Below are positions 50,882-60,854 of a stretch of DNA of 64,000 nucleotides, piece by piece; the stretch's first letter is position 1, and each line of letters starts with the position of its first letter. Both the position numbers and the translations under genes were made by a program. Source of the stretch: Gamarada debralockiae (taxonomy: Eukaryota; Ascomycota; Leotiomycetes; Helotiales; Hyphodiscaceae); assembly GCA_002803225.1 (NCBI GenBank), contig NXFV01001128.1, positions 39,495-103,494 of the forward strand, given 5' to 3'. Below the pieces are notes generated by a model. It worked only from the letters and a program-made list of their open reading frames with translations. It was not told the DNA's origin and made no database searches.

Positions 50882-52192
50882 TGTGAGGGCGTCGCTCGAT
50901 AGTCGACGTGGAAGGAGAGGAATGTTTGTTGTGAAGAAGTCTCGTGCCTCAAGAGGGAAGAGGTGCCCAGAGCAGCGATTCGGTGACCTTCCTTGGTCAT
51001 GTAAGCCCTCCTAGTCCCTCGACCTTACCGAAGCGAGTGGAAAAACCACGCCTCGATTGGTGCTGGGATGTCGGAAGTTGAAGTCGCAGGGCACAGCTTC
51101 CCGAAACAAGGAGAAAGAAGTATGATTTGTTTTCGAAGTAAAGACTGAAAGAAGTTTTGTTTCGACGATTTGAAGCCGTTGATGTCGCACATAAGGGTAT
51201 CAAGAAAGGTCACTGAAGTTGATTGAACGATTGAGCTGGAGCTGTGGTAAATCAAACGTCAAGCTGACCGATAGTTCCGAGATGCCTGAGTGAGCTGTCG
51301 AGGCTGTGCTGCAAAAAAAGGGGACGGGGGAGTAGGAACCTCGAGGATGCTCGTGCGGAAGATATGTGCGTCGTAAGATGAGTTATGCAAATGTTCAGAA
51401 CATTTGAACAATATGATGACGAGGTATCTAGCAAATCTATTTGCAGTGCTGTACAACTACATTTTCGAGCCAGCATCATTTCTCTCCGTCCTAGCCCTAA
51501 GGAACTCTAACCTTCCCACGAGTTAAAAGGCATTGCGTCTACGCTCTAGAACCTCACTGGAAAATGCGACTCCAATTGGTGTCTGGGACCGCATATGTTT
51601 CTTATGCTTCGGAATTTTTCGAGTCCGTGACCTATGGATTGTTCGAATGTGGATCTGTGCTCGGATTGCCAGGGCCTCAATTCAGGACTCTTTGGGCGGC
51701 TGATGATCTACATTTCAACAATTTGGAACGGAGGTACTTGGTAGTTCTTTTTGAGGTTTGGCGGCTCTTGATGACTTCATCACTGCGGACACTTATAAAT
51801 CAATGTATTTCCTCCGGAGCGGTTCTCTAGCTACCTACATTTCGGTCCCAGACTCCCAGCCACATGCTGAGATTTTGCAAAACTCAAATTTTAATCAATA
51901 GTTACGTGATGTTGGAGAATGTTTATAGGAAGAGTCGTCCAACGCCGAAAGCTCAGATCAAATGAGATTTGGAAGATAACTTTCTGAGATTTGGCTTTAT
52001 TATAATTCTCACACAGGTACTGTGCTGCATTATACTCTTGCACAGTGATCAACCCAATGGCTGATCCTTCCTCTGGTTGATTCAGGACCGTTATCTTCGG
52101 CCATAACAATCAGCTTTCCCATCACTTCTATCACCTGTATCCTTCATGCTGTCTCAACGCCCACCACGGAAAATCTCCACTTTCAAACCCCC
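50882..52192. other. Spacer
   Basis: Upstream region of the KH gene (50882-51500) and 3' side of the next gene. An 88-codon frame at 51564-51830 (+) has no recognisable feature. No gene supported. Confidence 0.5.
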
Positions 52193-54838
52193 TTATCTGT
52201 ACACATCTCGCACTTCCCTCCTGACATCATTGTCATAAACAACCACCGATTGCTCTCTAGCTCGAGGCCGTTCAATGAAAGCGACTTCGGCAGCGGGCCT
52301 ACGGATCGGTACTTCCTCGTAATATCTCTCTGCTTCTCGGCCACCAACTTGCTCACGGCGAGGAGCAGACTCAACGGGGCGAACGCTATACTCGCGCTGT
52401 GCCTGGGCGGCCATTTCTCTAGGGGCGCCTTCGGGACGAACGCTCTGCACCCTGCTGATGTAGTCACCTCGAGGAATCTCGTAACGAACAGGCTCTGCTG
52501 GTGCTGGTCGAACGCTTGCTGCTCTAGGAACATACTCTCGAGGTGCTTCATCGAAGTGGCTCATTTGTCGACGTTCGGGAGCTCCTCTTAATTGTATGTA
52601 ATCTTCTCCTGGAGGTGCCATTGGTCGTACTGAGTAATCTCGTTGACGGTAAGCTCGATGTTCTGGCACAGCGTACTCCGGCTGCGTAATGACACGTCGA
52701 GGTACGACCGCCGGCGGTGAAGGCCGTCGATAGATAATGCCATCTTCTTCGTAGTCGACAGGTGCACGCCCAGATACGGTTATGACAGGCGCTCGTTCAT
52801 AAACAACCTCTGCATCTCGATATCTGGCTTGGGGTGCTACCGATTGCCGGATAGTAGGAGGGCTGGGATCAATATACTCCCGACCATAAGCATCAACCAC
52901 AATTCGTACTGGCTGTCGAGGGGGACCCATGGGAATCGGAGATCTTCTCTCACGCATGATCGGTGATCTGGACCGTTCGCGGTCTGCGTCAGGGCGTACA
53001 CTGGCTCTTGGAAGTGGCTCTCTGTAGTAAACAGGCTCCTCGCGGGGTCGACGGTCTATAATTGCGTGCGATGCGGCTCTGACAGGCCGAACTTCGTTAG
53101 GAGCATAAGGAAGAGTGTAAACTGCTGGGGATTGAGGTCTTCTTGCGTAGTGTCCATTATCAATACGACGATATTCAACATCATCTCGCTCTACACGCTG
53201 ATAGACGGGTTCGGGCCGTCTCGGTTCTACCTCGTAGCGCTCTTCATAACGTTCGTATGCCTGAGGTTCCTTATATCGCTCCGGAACACGTTCTGTGACG
53301 CGCTCTTGAACCTCTTCCTCGTATCTGGGTTCATCGTAGTTTAGCTCAGCCTCATACTGTCCCGTTTGTCGCTGCCTCTTCTGTGGTCGAGGTAAAGGTG
53401 CGACGGCGAATGGTGAAGGGGAGCGGGGTTCTGGTTTTATGTATGGCGAGTCGGGTGTTGGTACATCATCTTTGCTGGAAGCTTTGCGCTTCTTCTTCTT
53501 GTCTTTCTTCTTAGATGGCTTTACACCTTTAGGAGAGCTGTCTGTACTTGAGATGCCTGATTTTCGCAGAGCAGCAACTTGAGCTGGAGGTGCTTCATCA
53601 GCGGGAAGAGTCTCTCGAAGCACAGGGGGATTTCTGGCCGTGGCCAATGGGGAAACTCGTGCTGGCTGCGGAGCGTAAGGTGATAAGTTGTGAGCACGGA
53701 TGAGGTGTGATTCGCTGTCGTCTTCAAATGCTTGTCGTAGAAGCTCGTCCGATGCGGTCTGAACGTTATCGTCAACATCATTCTCACAGAAGTCCAGCCA
53801 GGAGCCCATATTGTTTGACTTTGATGGGTGATTGTTTTGGAATATACTAACCGTGTAGGGTCTTTGATCTTGTGCGCTCACCTTCGAAGGTTCGCCAGTC
53901 TCCCTAAGCGAATTGCTAGAATCTGAAGTTTCCACCTGCTCATAGTGAACTGCTACATTTTGTGACCCTTGCTGCAAAGGTGATAAATGGGTACGTGAAT
54001 GTGATTGCCCTGGTAAGTGATTATTTGTGGATAGCGAAGCACCAGTCATGATCACGTCTCGGTCTCCAATCTGACTATTGGTAGAATAAGTCTGAGCAGG
54101 TCGCTCATCAGCACCGCCTGCTTGCACTTCAAGGGGCTCTTGCTGCCCCTGCGATGAGCTAGAGGGTGCTGGAGTATCATGCTGACTTGAATAGAAAGTG
54201 TTCTCATCAAAAGAGTCACTGGCAGTTGAACGAGCGCCCACAGAAGGTTCAACTTCTGCAGCGGTGGAAGGATGTACGATGGCAAGAGCTTTAGACAAGA
54301 CTTCGGCAACATCAAAATTGGGAACAGCTTCAGAAGTCTGAAGTTTGGCCGACAAACGTTGTTGCTCGATCTGTTCTCTCAAAGCTCTTTCAAGTCTCTG
54401 CCTTTGCAATTGTATCTCAGCCTTGATCAAATCGTCTGACTTCTCCAACAATATTGGATTAATTTCGGACTTGGAAGACATCGCAGCCTGGCCACTCGTG
54501 GCTGTACGTTGATTATTGGGAGATCTATTGCTGTTGTAATATGGGGACGAAATTTCGTGATTTGTGCCAGATATCGAGCGAATAGGTGGTTTGGGCGCGG
54601 AAGCACGCCAAGGTGTGGAATGGTTGGGGGAGGATACGTTTCGAGTCGAATTATTCACTTGCTTGCCGACAAGATGGGGAGGGATTTTTATGCGTGGATG
54701 AGTTCCAGCAAGGACCGCATCTCGAAATTGCACGATCTTCTCGTACTCCAAGATCTCGCGCAGCTCAGCAGCTGTGAGTGCAGGTGCAGCTCCATTTGTC
54801 GGCACCGAGGGCGATGCCCCTTGGGTCATAGCCATCAT
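52193..54838 (-). CDS. R/E/Y-rich protein of unknown function, 881 aa
   Basis: Single long exon. The open frame extends upstream to 55015 only from a GTG, so the ATG at 54838 (MMAMTQG) is taken as start. I do not recognise a named family. Near the N-terminus is one compact, probably conserved segment: LTAAELREILEYEKIVQFRD followed by AVLAGTHPRIKIP (about 22-54). A Gln/Arg/Leu helix (IQLQRQRLERALREQIEQQR, about 145-165) could form a coiled coil. A Lys-rich patch (KKKDKKKKRKASSK) looks like a nuclear signal. The C-terminal 400 residues are dominated by Arg, Glu, Tyr and Pro in short quasi-repeats (RYEERYEVEPRRPEPVYQR). Such charged low-complexity regions occur in RNA-processing and condensate-forming proteins, but that is only a guess. 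It is divergent from the HAD gene. Confidence 0.85.
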   Translation of the reverse strand: MMAMTQGASPSVPTNGAAPALTAAELREILEYEKIVQFRDAVLAGTHPRIKIPPHLVGKQVNNSTRNVSSPNHSTPWRASAPKPPIRSISGTNHEISSPYYNSNRSPNNQRTATSGQAAMSSKSEINPILLEKSDDLIKAEIQLQRQRLERALREQIEQQRLSAKLQTSEAVPNFDVAEVLSKALAIVHPSTAAEVEPSVGARSTASDSFDENTFYSSQHDTPAPSSSSQGQQEPLEVQAGGADERPAQTYSTNSQIGDRDVIMTGASLSTNNHLPGQSHSRTHLSPLQQGSQNVAVHYEQVETSDSSNSLRETGEPSKVSAQDQRPYTVSIFQNNHPSKSNNMGSWLDFCENDVDDNVQTASDELLRQAFEDDSESHLIRAHNLSPYAPQPARVSPLATARNPPVLRETLPADEAPPAQVAALRKSGISSTDSSPKGVKPSKKKDKKKKRKASSKDDVPTPDSPYIKPEPRSPSPFAVAPLPRPQKRQRQTGQYEAELNYDEPRYEEEVQERVTERVPERYKEPQAYERYEERYEVEPRRPEPVYQRVERDDVEYRRIDNGHYARRPQSPAVYTLPYAPNEVRPVRAASHAIIDRRPREEPVYYREPLPRASVRPDADRERSRSPIMRERRSPIPMGPPRQPVRIVVDAYGREYIDPSPPTIRQSVAPQARYRDAEVVYERAPVITVSGRAPVDYEEDGIIYRRPSPPAVVPRRVITQPEYAVPEHRAYRQRDYSVRPMAPPGEDYIQLRGAPERRQMSHFDEAPREYVPRAASVRPAPAEPVRYEIPRGDYISRVQSVRPEGAPREMAAQAQREYSVRPVESAPRREQVGGREAERYYEEVPIRRPAAEVAFIERPRAREQSVVVYDNDVRREVRDVYR

Positions 54839-55255
54839 CGCAAACTGCAAATTAGTGGAAGGATATTTATGCGAAAGACAAGAGCGCCGATGTATGAAGC
54901 CAGGAAATGCAGCAATGTTACTTGTACGCCAAATGTCGAATGTGCCCTGATGACAGCCCGATGAAAGAGTGGATGGATGTTTTGAAAAGATTTGAAATGA
55001 GGTGAAGAATGACACGAGGTCAAGAAATTTGGCGACAAGGATTGGCGCTAAATGCCCTGCTTCCCCGTCGGACCTTGACTATGTGTCGTTCGTTCATGCC
55101 GAAGAAAACATTCATCTACGACTTACGATGTCTGTTAATGATACCACTCTCCTACGTTTCAAAGTGTGCCAGAAATCAGACGAAGCTCTCTCAATTTAAA
55201 GATCATAGACATATACCGAGAAACTTCGGATTTGTCAGAAGGACTTTCGGAATAG
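54839..55255. promoter_or_regulatory. Divergent promoter region (881-aa protein / nucleotidase)
   Basis: 417 bp between two oppositely directed start codons. Both promoters must lie here. No individual site resolved. Confidence 0.5.
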
Positions 55256-56112
55256 ATGGCAGTCACCATGGCCGAAAAAGATCAAAGGCCGGTTTTCTTT
55301 TTTGATATTGATAATTGTGTGAGTTGACCCACATCCTCATTTCTTTACATATATACTAATAATTTCTTTCCAGCTCTACCCTAAGAGTTGGTCCTGCCTC
55401 CAAGATTTATGAGTCTTATTCATGGTCATGGTACAGGCAAAAAGGTTCATAATTACATGAGCGAGCTCATCGACCAGTACTTCATCAAGCATCTCGAACT
55501 GAGCAAAGAAGATGCATTCAAACTTCACCAAGAGTACTACAAGACCTACGGCTTAGCCATCGAGGGTTTGGTCCGTCACCACAAGATCGATCCCCTGGAC
55601 TACAACCGCCAGGTCGACGATGCACTCCCTCTCGAGTCTATCATCTTTCCCGATCCGGAATTACGAAAGCTCCTTACTGACATCGACAAGTCCAAAGTCA
55701 AGCTTTGGCTCTTTACCAATGCTTATGTAACTCACGGCAAACGAGTCGTAGAGTTGCTGGCCGTTCAGGACTTGTTTGAAGGAATGACTTTCTGTGATTA
55801 CGCCCAGGAGAAGATGGTCTGCAAGCCGCATCCAGAAATGTTCGCCAAGGCTATGAAAGAAGCCGGGGTGAAGGAGATGAAAGATTGCTACTTCGTCGGT
55901 AAGACTGACCACCCAATCAGAATTGGGAAACAAGACTGACTGTAGCAGATGATTCCGCGTTGAACTGTCGCAAGGCCGAGGAGCTGGGATGGAACACCAC
56001 TTACCTTCTTGAGGAAGGAGAGCCCTTGCCGGCGGAGAAGCCTTGCAAGAATCGGATTCAGCGTTTGGAGGAACTTCGTTCGCTTTACCCGCAGTTCTTC
56101 AAGACCACATAG
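55256..56112 (+). CDS. HAD-family pyrimidine 5'-nucleotidase (SDT1/PHM8 type), 233 aa
   Basis: Dephosphorylates nucleoside monophosphates (pyrimidine type in yeast Sdt1; Phm8 acts on NMPs during starvation). Exons 55256-55318, 55374-55386 (13 nt), 55437-55898 and 55949-56112. The tiny second exon joins FFFDIDNC to LYPKSKKVHNYMSELIDQ; without it a conserved stretch is lost and a stop follows. HAD motif I is FFDIDN (Asp17 nucleophile, Asp19), motif II is LWLFTNA, motif III Lys is in VCKPHPEMF, and motif IV is the DD in YFVDDSALNC, created by the last splice. Length and C-terminus (LYPQFFKTT) are usual. A second in-frame ATG at 55268 has a better context (ACCATGG) and would shorten the protein by 4 residues. 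Confidence 0.93.
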
Positions 56113-56403
56113 ACCTAGAATCGGTTTCCTAATTTTGCTTTTGCGATTACAAGTTGCTGGAGATTCAACTCTCACGAGACACACGATAGACAGATAAGAT
56201 CGCGTTGATGGCTACATAGACATTAGAATGAATTGACTTTGGGAATGCTATGAGTCATTTTCCTTGATGCATTATTATCTGTTTGAAATGCAGCGAGACC
56301 GTGGGTATAGGTATCATAATGCCAGAACGCCAGCCCATGCCCGTAACAATCGAGATCTGATCTATGTTCCCATCCATATCTCAACGACAAGCCCACACCC
56401 TCC

Positions 56404-56937
56404 TCAAGGTCTCTTCACACTCCGTATAACACCTTCCAACCTAGCTAAAACAGCTTCTTTCTCCTTCAGTGCCTCTTTCCTCCTCACCTCAGCCTCCTTG
56501 AGCTCCGCCTCCAGCTGCTGAATCATTTCCTCCTGATCCTTCTCGCTATTTTCCAGTCCTGGAAGCACAGATATCAAGTATTCGATTTGTTGTTCTTTGA
56601 GGATCAGGTCTTGCGCGAGTTCTTTTTGTCCCGCTTTGAAGGCGTCAGGGGTGTGAGGCTCAACTGCAGCAACATTAGCAGGATCCGAGTAAGGGGATAA
56701 GGAGGGGCCGGCTTATACCTTCTTTCTCGCGCTCTGGCTCGCCTTCAGTCTTTTTGTCTTGCCTCACAACATCTTTGGGGCCCAGCGTTTGCAGATCGTG
56801 ATGCCTATTCATGTACCAAAGGGATGCGATCATTTGCGTCACGAGCTGCGGAAGGAATTAGCAGTGCTTTAGAGAGTGAGTAAGAAGGTCAATACCTGAT
56901 CAGCAGCATCCTGAAGTTGTGTAAGACGGTCTGCCAT
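56404..56937 (-). CDS. med21: Mediator complex subunit 21 (SRB7), 142 aa
   Basis: Subunit of the Mediator middle module, bridging activators and RNA polymerase II. Exons 56937-56896, 56845-56719 and 56663-56404, total 429 nt. The N-terminus [19 protein letters not shown] and the following [16 protein letters not shown] are the family's most conserved part. A short charged linker ([13 protein letters not shown]) comes next. The C-terminal half is a long coiled coil ([20 protein letters not shown] and [20 protein letters not shown]) that pairs with MED7 in known structures. Size is normal for fungal Med21 (about 140 aa). It is convergent with the nucleotidase (291 bp between stops) and divergent from RRG7. 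Confidence 0.93.
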
Positions 56938-57194
56938 GGTGATGAAGTTGAGAGGGACGTTTGAAGACGAGGCTGACGCAGAGAAACCCATTGAAGTTGA
57001 GGCGGGAAAAGCGCGATGGGAAGAGCTTCGGCCAATCAGAGTGAATCGCAGCCTTCGGTCAAATTTCCGACGTCTGTTTGGATTTTGTAACTTTGAAAAA
57101 ATATCCCCAAAAATTGGCAAACCCTTTCATTACGGATGCGATATTCTTGGAGGCGTGATTGAGTTGCTTTTCCGTTTATCTGTTTTGATCCGTG
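56938..57194. promoter_or_regulatory. Bidirectional promoter, MED21 / RRG7
   Basis: Only 257 bp separate the two start codons, so both promoters and 5' leaders share this segment. No TATA box is obvious, as expected for constitutive fungal genes. Confidence 0.55.
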
Positions 57195-57926
57195 ATGGCG
57201 GCGGTCACATGCGGTGCCATCAAACACGCCTTGCCTCCCAGCTTCTCGATGCTTTGTGCCTACTCTCCTATGCGAGTTTTGCATTCTAGAAAGGAAGCAT
57301 TACGGCAATATTCTACAAATGCCGCCACAGAAGAATTAGAATATCCAGAGTCACCAAGCGCCAGTCACAACGATCTCCCAAGCTTTCTAGAGTATGCAGC
57401 CCGAATCGATCTAGACCCACAGAGCACCACATACGTAGGAACACACTATGAGTACACTGTTCAATCCTCACTCGGGAGTCTCAGAATGTCACTCAAACGG
57501 ATAGGTGGCAAATCGGACTACGGAATCGATCTCCTCGGCACGTGGTCTTTGCCATCCGCACCTCTACCTCTGAAGGTGCTTGTCCAATGCAAGGCTTTTA
57601 CCCGGAAGGTTGAGCCATCCCAGGTAAGAGAGCTTGAAGGCGCATTTGTTGGTGCTCCTCAAGGGTGGAGAGGACCTAATGTTTTGGGCTTCCTTGTCTC
57701 ACAGAAATCGGCTACGAAGGGAGTCAGGGAGGCTCTTGGGAGGAGTAGATGGCCGATGGGCTATGTGCTTTGTGGGGCGGATGGGAAGATCTTGCAGATG
57801 TTGTGGAATAGAAGGGCAGAGCAGGAGGGCTTGGAGGGGATTGGTGTGGGGTTGAAGTATGCCGGAGGGGATCGAAACGAGAAGGAGGTTATCCTTACCT
57901 GGAAGGGAGATGTTCTCAAAGGATGA
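57195..57926 (+). CDS. rrg7: RRG7-like mitochondrial protein required for respiratory growth, 243 aa
   Basis: Single exon. The upstream in-frame GTG at 57192 is ignored and the ATG at 57195 used. The first 40 residues are rich in Ser, Arg and Ala with few acids (MLCAYSPMRVLHSRKEALRQ), a probable mitochondrial targeting sequence. The conserved core contains STTYVGTHYEYTVQSSLGSL, RIGGKSDYGIDLLGTW and LKVLVQCKAF. The spacing of GIDLLG and QCK matches a PD-(D/E)xK nuclease-like core, and the family (DUF2034) is placed near that fold; nuclease activity is not established here. Deletion of the yeast gene impairs respiration and mitochondrial DNA maintenance. Confidence 0.85.
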   Translation: MAAVTCGAIKHALPPSFSMLCAYSPMRVLHSRKEALRQYSTNAATEELEYPESPSASHNDLPSFLEYAARIDLDPQSTTYVGTHYEYTVQSSLGSLRMSLKRIGGKSDYGIDLLGTWSLPSAPLPLKVLVQCKAFTRKVEPSQVRELEGAFVGAPQGWRGPNVLGFLVSQKSATKGVREALGRSRWPMGYVLCGADGKILQMLWNRRAEQEGLEGIGVGLKYAGGDRNEKEVILTWKGDVLKG

Positions 57927-58261
57927 GTTTCCCTTTCCTTCTCCAGCTAGAGTACAGAGGTACTCGAGTCACTATCAGTTCGAGACGTTTGCCGCGAAAG
58001 GACTTTCGGGAAAGATACAATCAGAGCTGTGATTCACAGATTGATTGCTATGCAAGTCGGCAACTGAGGGCATAAAGCCATGAGTGCTTTCCTCTATGCA
58101 ATCTGCATGGCAAACGCAGACAGCACTTATACATGAACCAAGCTCTCCTGCATCATGCATATGTCTGCAACCGTCTTCAGTTAACTCTTCTTTTAAGAAC
58201 GCTTCAAAAGGTTATCTTCAACTACGACTCCACGATCGACACCGCTTCCAGCATTACCACG
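57927..58261. other. Spacer
   Basis: 335 bp between RRG7 and the small Cys/His gene. Nothing recognised. Confidence 0.45.
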
Positions 58262-58528
58262 ATGTGCCACCAAGTCATCCAAATATTCGAGTGCGGTCAC
58301 AACAACGGTTCGAAGAAAGTCCCGTGTAGTAAGTCGCCACGTTGCGGCGAGGAGGTCTTCCTACGGCAGGAGCTTGAAGATACGCAAGGACTTTGTGCGG
58401 TTTGTTATGAATCATGGTCGTGCTGGAACTTTTACTAAAACCCCGGGCAGTCATGTCAAAGAGCGCATGATTCCAGACAAGATCAGAGCCAGACAGAGTC
58501 TAAGGAGGATGAAGGTTATTGGTCATAG
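58262..58528 (+). CDS. Small Cys/His protein, probable zinc binder, 71 aa
   Basis: Proposed exons 58262-58399 and 58451-58528 with a 51-bp intron (GTTTGT..GGGCAG, branch-like TTACTAAAA). The protein starts MCHQVIQIFECGHNNGSKKV and has Cys11-x-His13, Cys22, Cys28 and then LCASCQ (Cys45, Cys48). The splice converts a C-x2-C from LCAVCYE into LCASCQR and replaces a short unspliced end by a Gln/Ser/Glu-rich tail ending GYWS. Without splicing the frame would still give 58 residues ending at 58438. Many filamentous fungi have small proteins beginning MC..I....CGH with similar spacing, of unknown role. No signal peptide, so probably intracellular. The existence of the gene is likely; its 3' exon is a proposal. 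Confidence 0.6.
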
Positions 58529-59700
58529 TAGGGAGAGTGGGGGACGAAGTGGGGAGGGAGGATTGGGAGACACATTCAGCGCGATGAGATCTGAGTGTGC
58601 AACGACGCCGCAACATAGCCATGACAGGTGTTAGACTTTCGTCGCCTCATCGACTCGCTTTCATCTTCTCATATCCTTGTGAAGGAATAGTGCGAGTATA
58701 ATTGCCTTCTTGCTTTCCAAACTGGGACCACTTCTGATCGTTGAAGCCAATTCGGCTGGACGATTACGAGTTATCAAGACTGTGAGCGGATTCCAAATCC
58801 GCTATGTATGTCCACCGAATTTATTCAACTACAACCAAGGAATCCGCTTTCAAATGTTCGGCTTATTTGCTTTCATCCGTCAAGAATCGCTCAACAATAT
58901 ATTCCTATCTCAAGTCAGCTACCATCTCTACTGCGATTTCTGTCTCTCAACGCGGACCATCTCCCATTTTTGACGTTGCTACATTATTCTTTGGACAACG
59001 AGGCGGCGAATTCGTCTCGATATGCTGACCAGACAACTCTTAGAGAGCATGAGCATTTAATCAACAACTCAGATGTACTCGTTTTTATCTTCAAGCGCCA
59101 TACATTCAGATCTCAAGCGAGTTGAAGTAGGGTTCGCAGTACTTGGCCAGCTAGGAAGTATAGTTACTCCTATTCGCTGCCTCTTCCTCCAAGAAAGGTG
59201 TCTGTCAAGAGACAACAACCATTCAACCGAGGCATACCTCTTCCCTACCTTGCAAACTTGCAAACTCTCGTCCCATTTTGCCTTCTGTGGAGCCTTGATG
59301 GGCGACGGCGTCCGGGAACAAATGGTCGCTGCTGCGCGGAAAATCAATAATCCGAGAGAGAAGTTGACAAAGCATTGTTCAAAAATTACAAACCGCAGTT
59401 AGAGTTTTGCCGATGGCTTCCAGCCATCTTAGAAATTATGAGCAGGGATCCAATTCTCAGTATTTCATTGGTCAGACGGGGGGATCTTTTCTGAGACAGC
59501 CTCAAGGCAGTTCAACTCATGGGTTTCCGATCTGCCAAATTATTGGTGGGTTGGATCCACATGAGATCATGCTTAATGGGTCCTTAGAATTATAAGGGAC
59601 TTGTGAAAACATATAAAGACGGCGCCTTGAACGGAACAGTCTTTTCAGGTTCAATTGAAATTCAAATTCAAATTACTCTGTATCAACATCGACTGCAATC
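58529..59700. other. Spacer and GST upstream region
   Basis: 1.17 kb. Overlapping short frames at 58710-59125 and 59069-59402 lack any motif. The last 100 bp carry a TATA-like box listed separately. Confidence 0.45.
59611..59618 (+). promoter_or_regulatory. TATA-like box of the GST gene
   Basis: ATATAAAG within CATATAAAGA, about 90 bp before the GST start codon. The same ten bases lie at a similar distance upstream of the hydrolase gene that faces it. Confidence 0.4.
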
Positions 59701-60680
59701 ATGAGCAAGCCCATCACTCTTTACAGTCACGGCGAGCATTCTCCAAAGCTAGTCAAGCCATAGGCTTTACTAACAACCTCCAGCTACCGGCCCGAACGCC
59801 TGGAAGGTTGCCATCATCCTTGAGGAGCTCAAGATCCCATACACCACCAAGCTCATGGGTATGTTATGGCCCTTTCACTTCACTCGACACATTCAAGTTG
59901 CTAACAGGTCCGCAGACATGGCAGACCTGAAGAAGCCTCCCTTCGAGAAGATCAACATCAACGGCCGTGTCCCAGCGATTGAAGACCCTAACACCGGCAT
60001 CACCCTCTGGGAGTCAGGCGCAATCATCGAATACCTCCAAGAGACTTACGACAAGAACAACACCTTGAATTACACCAGTTTCCCAGAGAAGTACCACGTC
60101 AAGCAATGGTATGTACCTCTAATTCTCGGAGCATCTTTTCCTACTTCAGCTGTCTCATGAGTATTTAACTCTCTAGACCTGTCTTGGGAGTAGACAACTC
60201 ATGAGACAGTGTCATAACCCCCAATTCTACATTGTTAGGCAATACTGACTCCGAGATCTTGCAGGCTCCACTTTCAGATGTCTGGACAGGGACCATACTT
60301 CGGTCAGGCTGCTTGGTTCACAAAGTTCCACCCAGAGCAGTTGAAGAGTGCACAAGATAGATATCTTGACCAGGTCAAGCGTGTTCTGGATGTCTTGAAC
60401 AGGCACTTGCAGGGCAAGCAGTACCTTGTTGGAGACAAGGCGTAAGTTCTTGGATTCATCAAGACCCTATTTGCTGGACTGACTGCCCCACAGTACCTAC
60501 GCTGATCTTTCCTTCCTGACATGGGACATGGCGATTGGATGGATCTTCGGTGATAGGGCCAGTGAGATCAACATTGAGAAGGATTATCCCAACTACCATG
60601 CCTGGAACCAGAGACTCATGCAACGCCCTGCAGTCCAGAAGGTTGTCCAGGACAAGCAAGCTGCTATGTCCGGACACTAA
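59701..60680 (+). CDS. Glutathione S-transferase (URE2-like), 220 aa
   Basis: Soluble GST for conjugation or peroxide detoxification. Exons 59701-59731, 59784-59858, 59916-60108, 60265-60441 and 60494-60680, total 663 nt. Intron 1 uses a GC donor (CACG|GCGAGC); this gives the conserved ITLYSHATGPNAWKVAIILE, while the alternative GT donor a few bases earlier loses two conserved residues. The thioredoxin-like domain has INGRVPAIEDPNTGITLWES (the cis-Pro VPA loop and the ES that binds glutathione). The helical C-terminal domain has MSGQGPYFGQAAWF and TYADLSFLTWD, typical of URE2/fungal GTT-like enzymes. Intron 3 is unusually long (156 bp) and holds an inverted repeat. It is convergent with the hydrolase (174 bp). 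Confidence 0.93.
60150..60209. repeat. 13-bp perfect inverted repeat inside GST intron 3
   Basis: Arms CTGTCTCATGAGT (60150-60162) and ACTCATGAGACAG (60197-60209) are exact reverse complements, with a 34-nt loop. Transcribed RNA could form a 13-bp hairpin in the only long intron of the gene. Confidence 0.85.
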
Positions 60681-60854
60681 AGTCGTGGACCACCAGTATG
60701 TATGTACTTACATAGGGTCTGAGAGTCAAAATGAAGTAAAAGTTAAGCAACTCATTTGTGACATTGTGATTTGTGGGTCTCAAGTGATACGATATCTTCG
60801 TATGCTTTACAGGAACTCTCTGGTAGAGTATTCCATTGAGACCCCCTTTATGCC

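Noticed and set aside
54839..55015. Upstream extension of the 881-aa protein
   Set aside because: Would need a GTG start; the ATG at 54838 is a better start.
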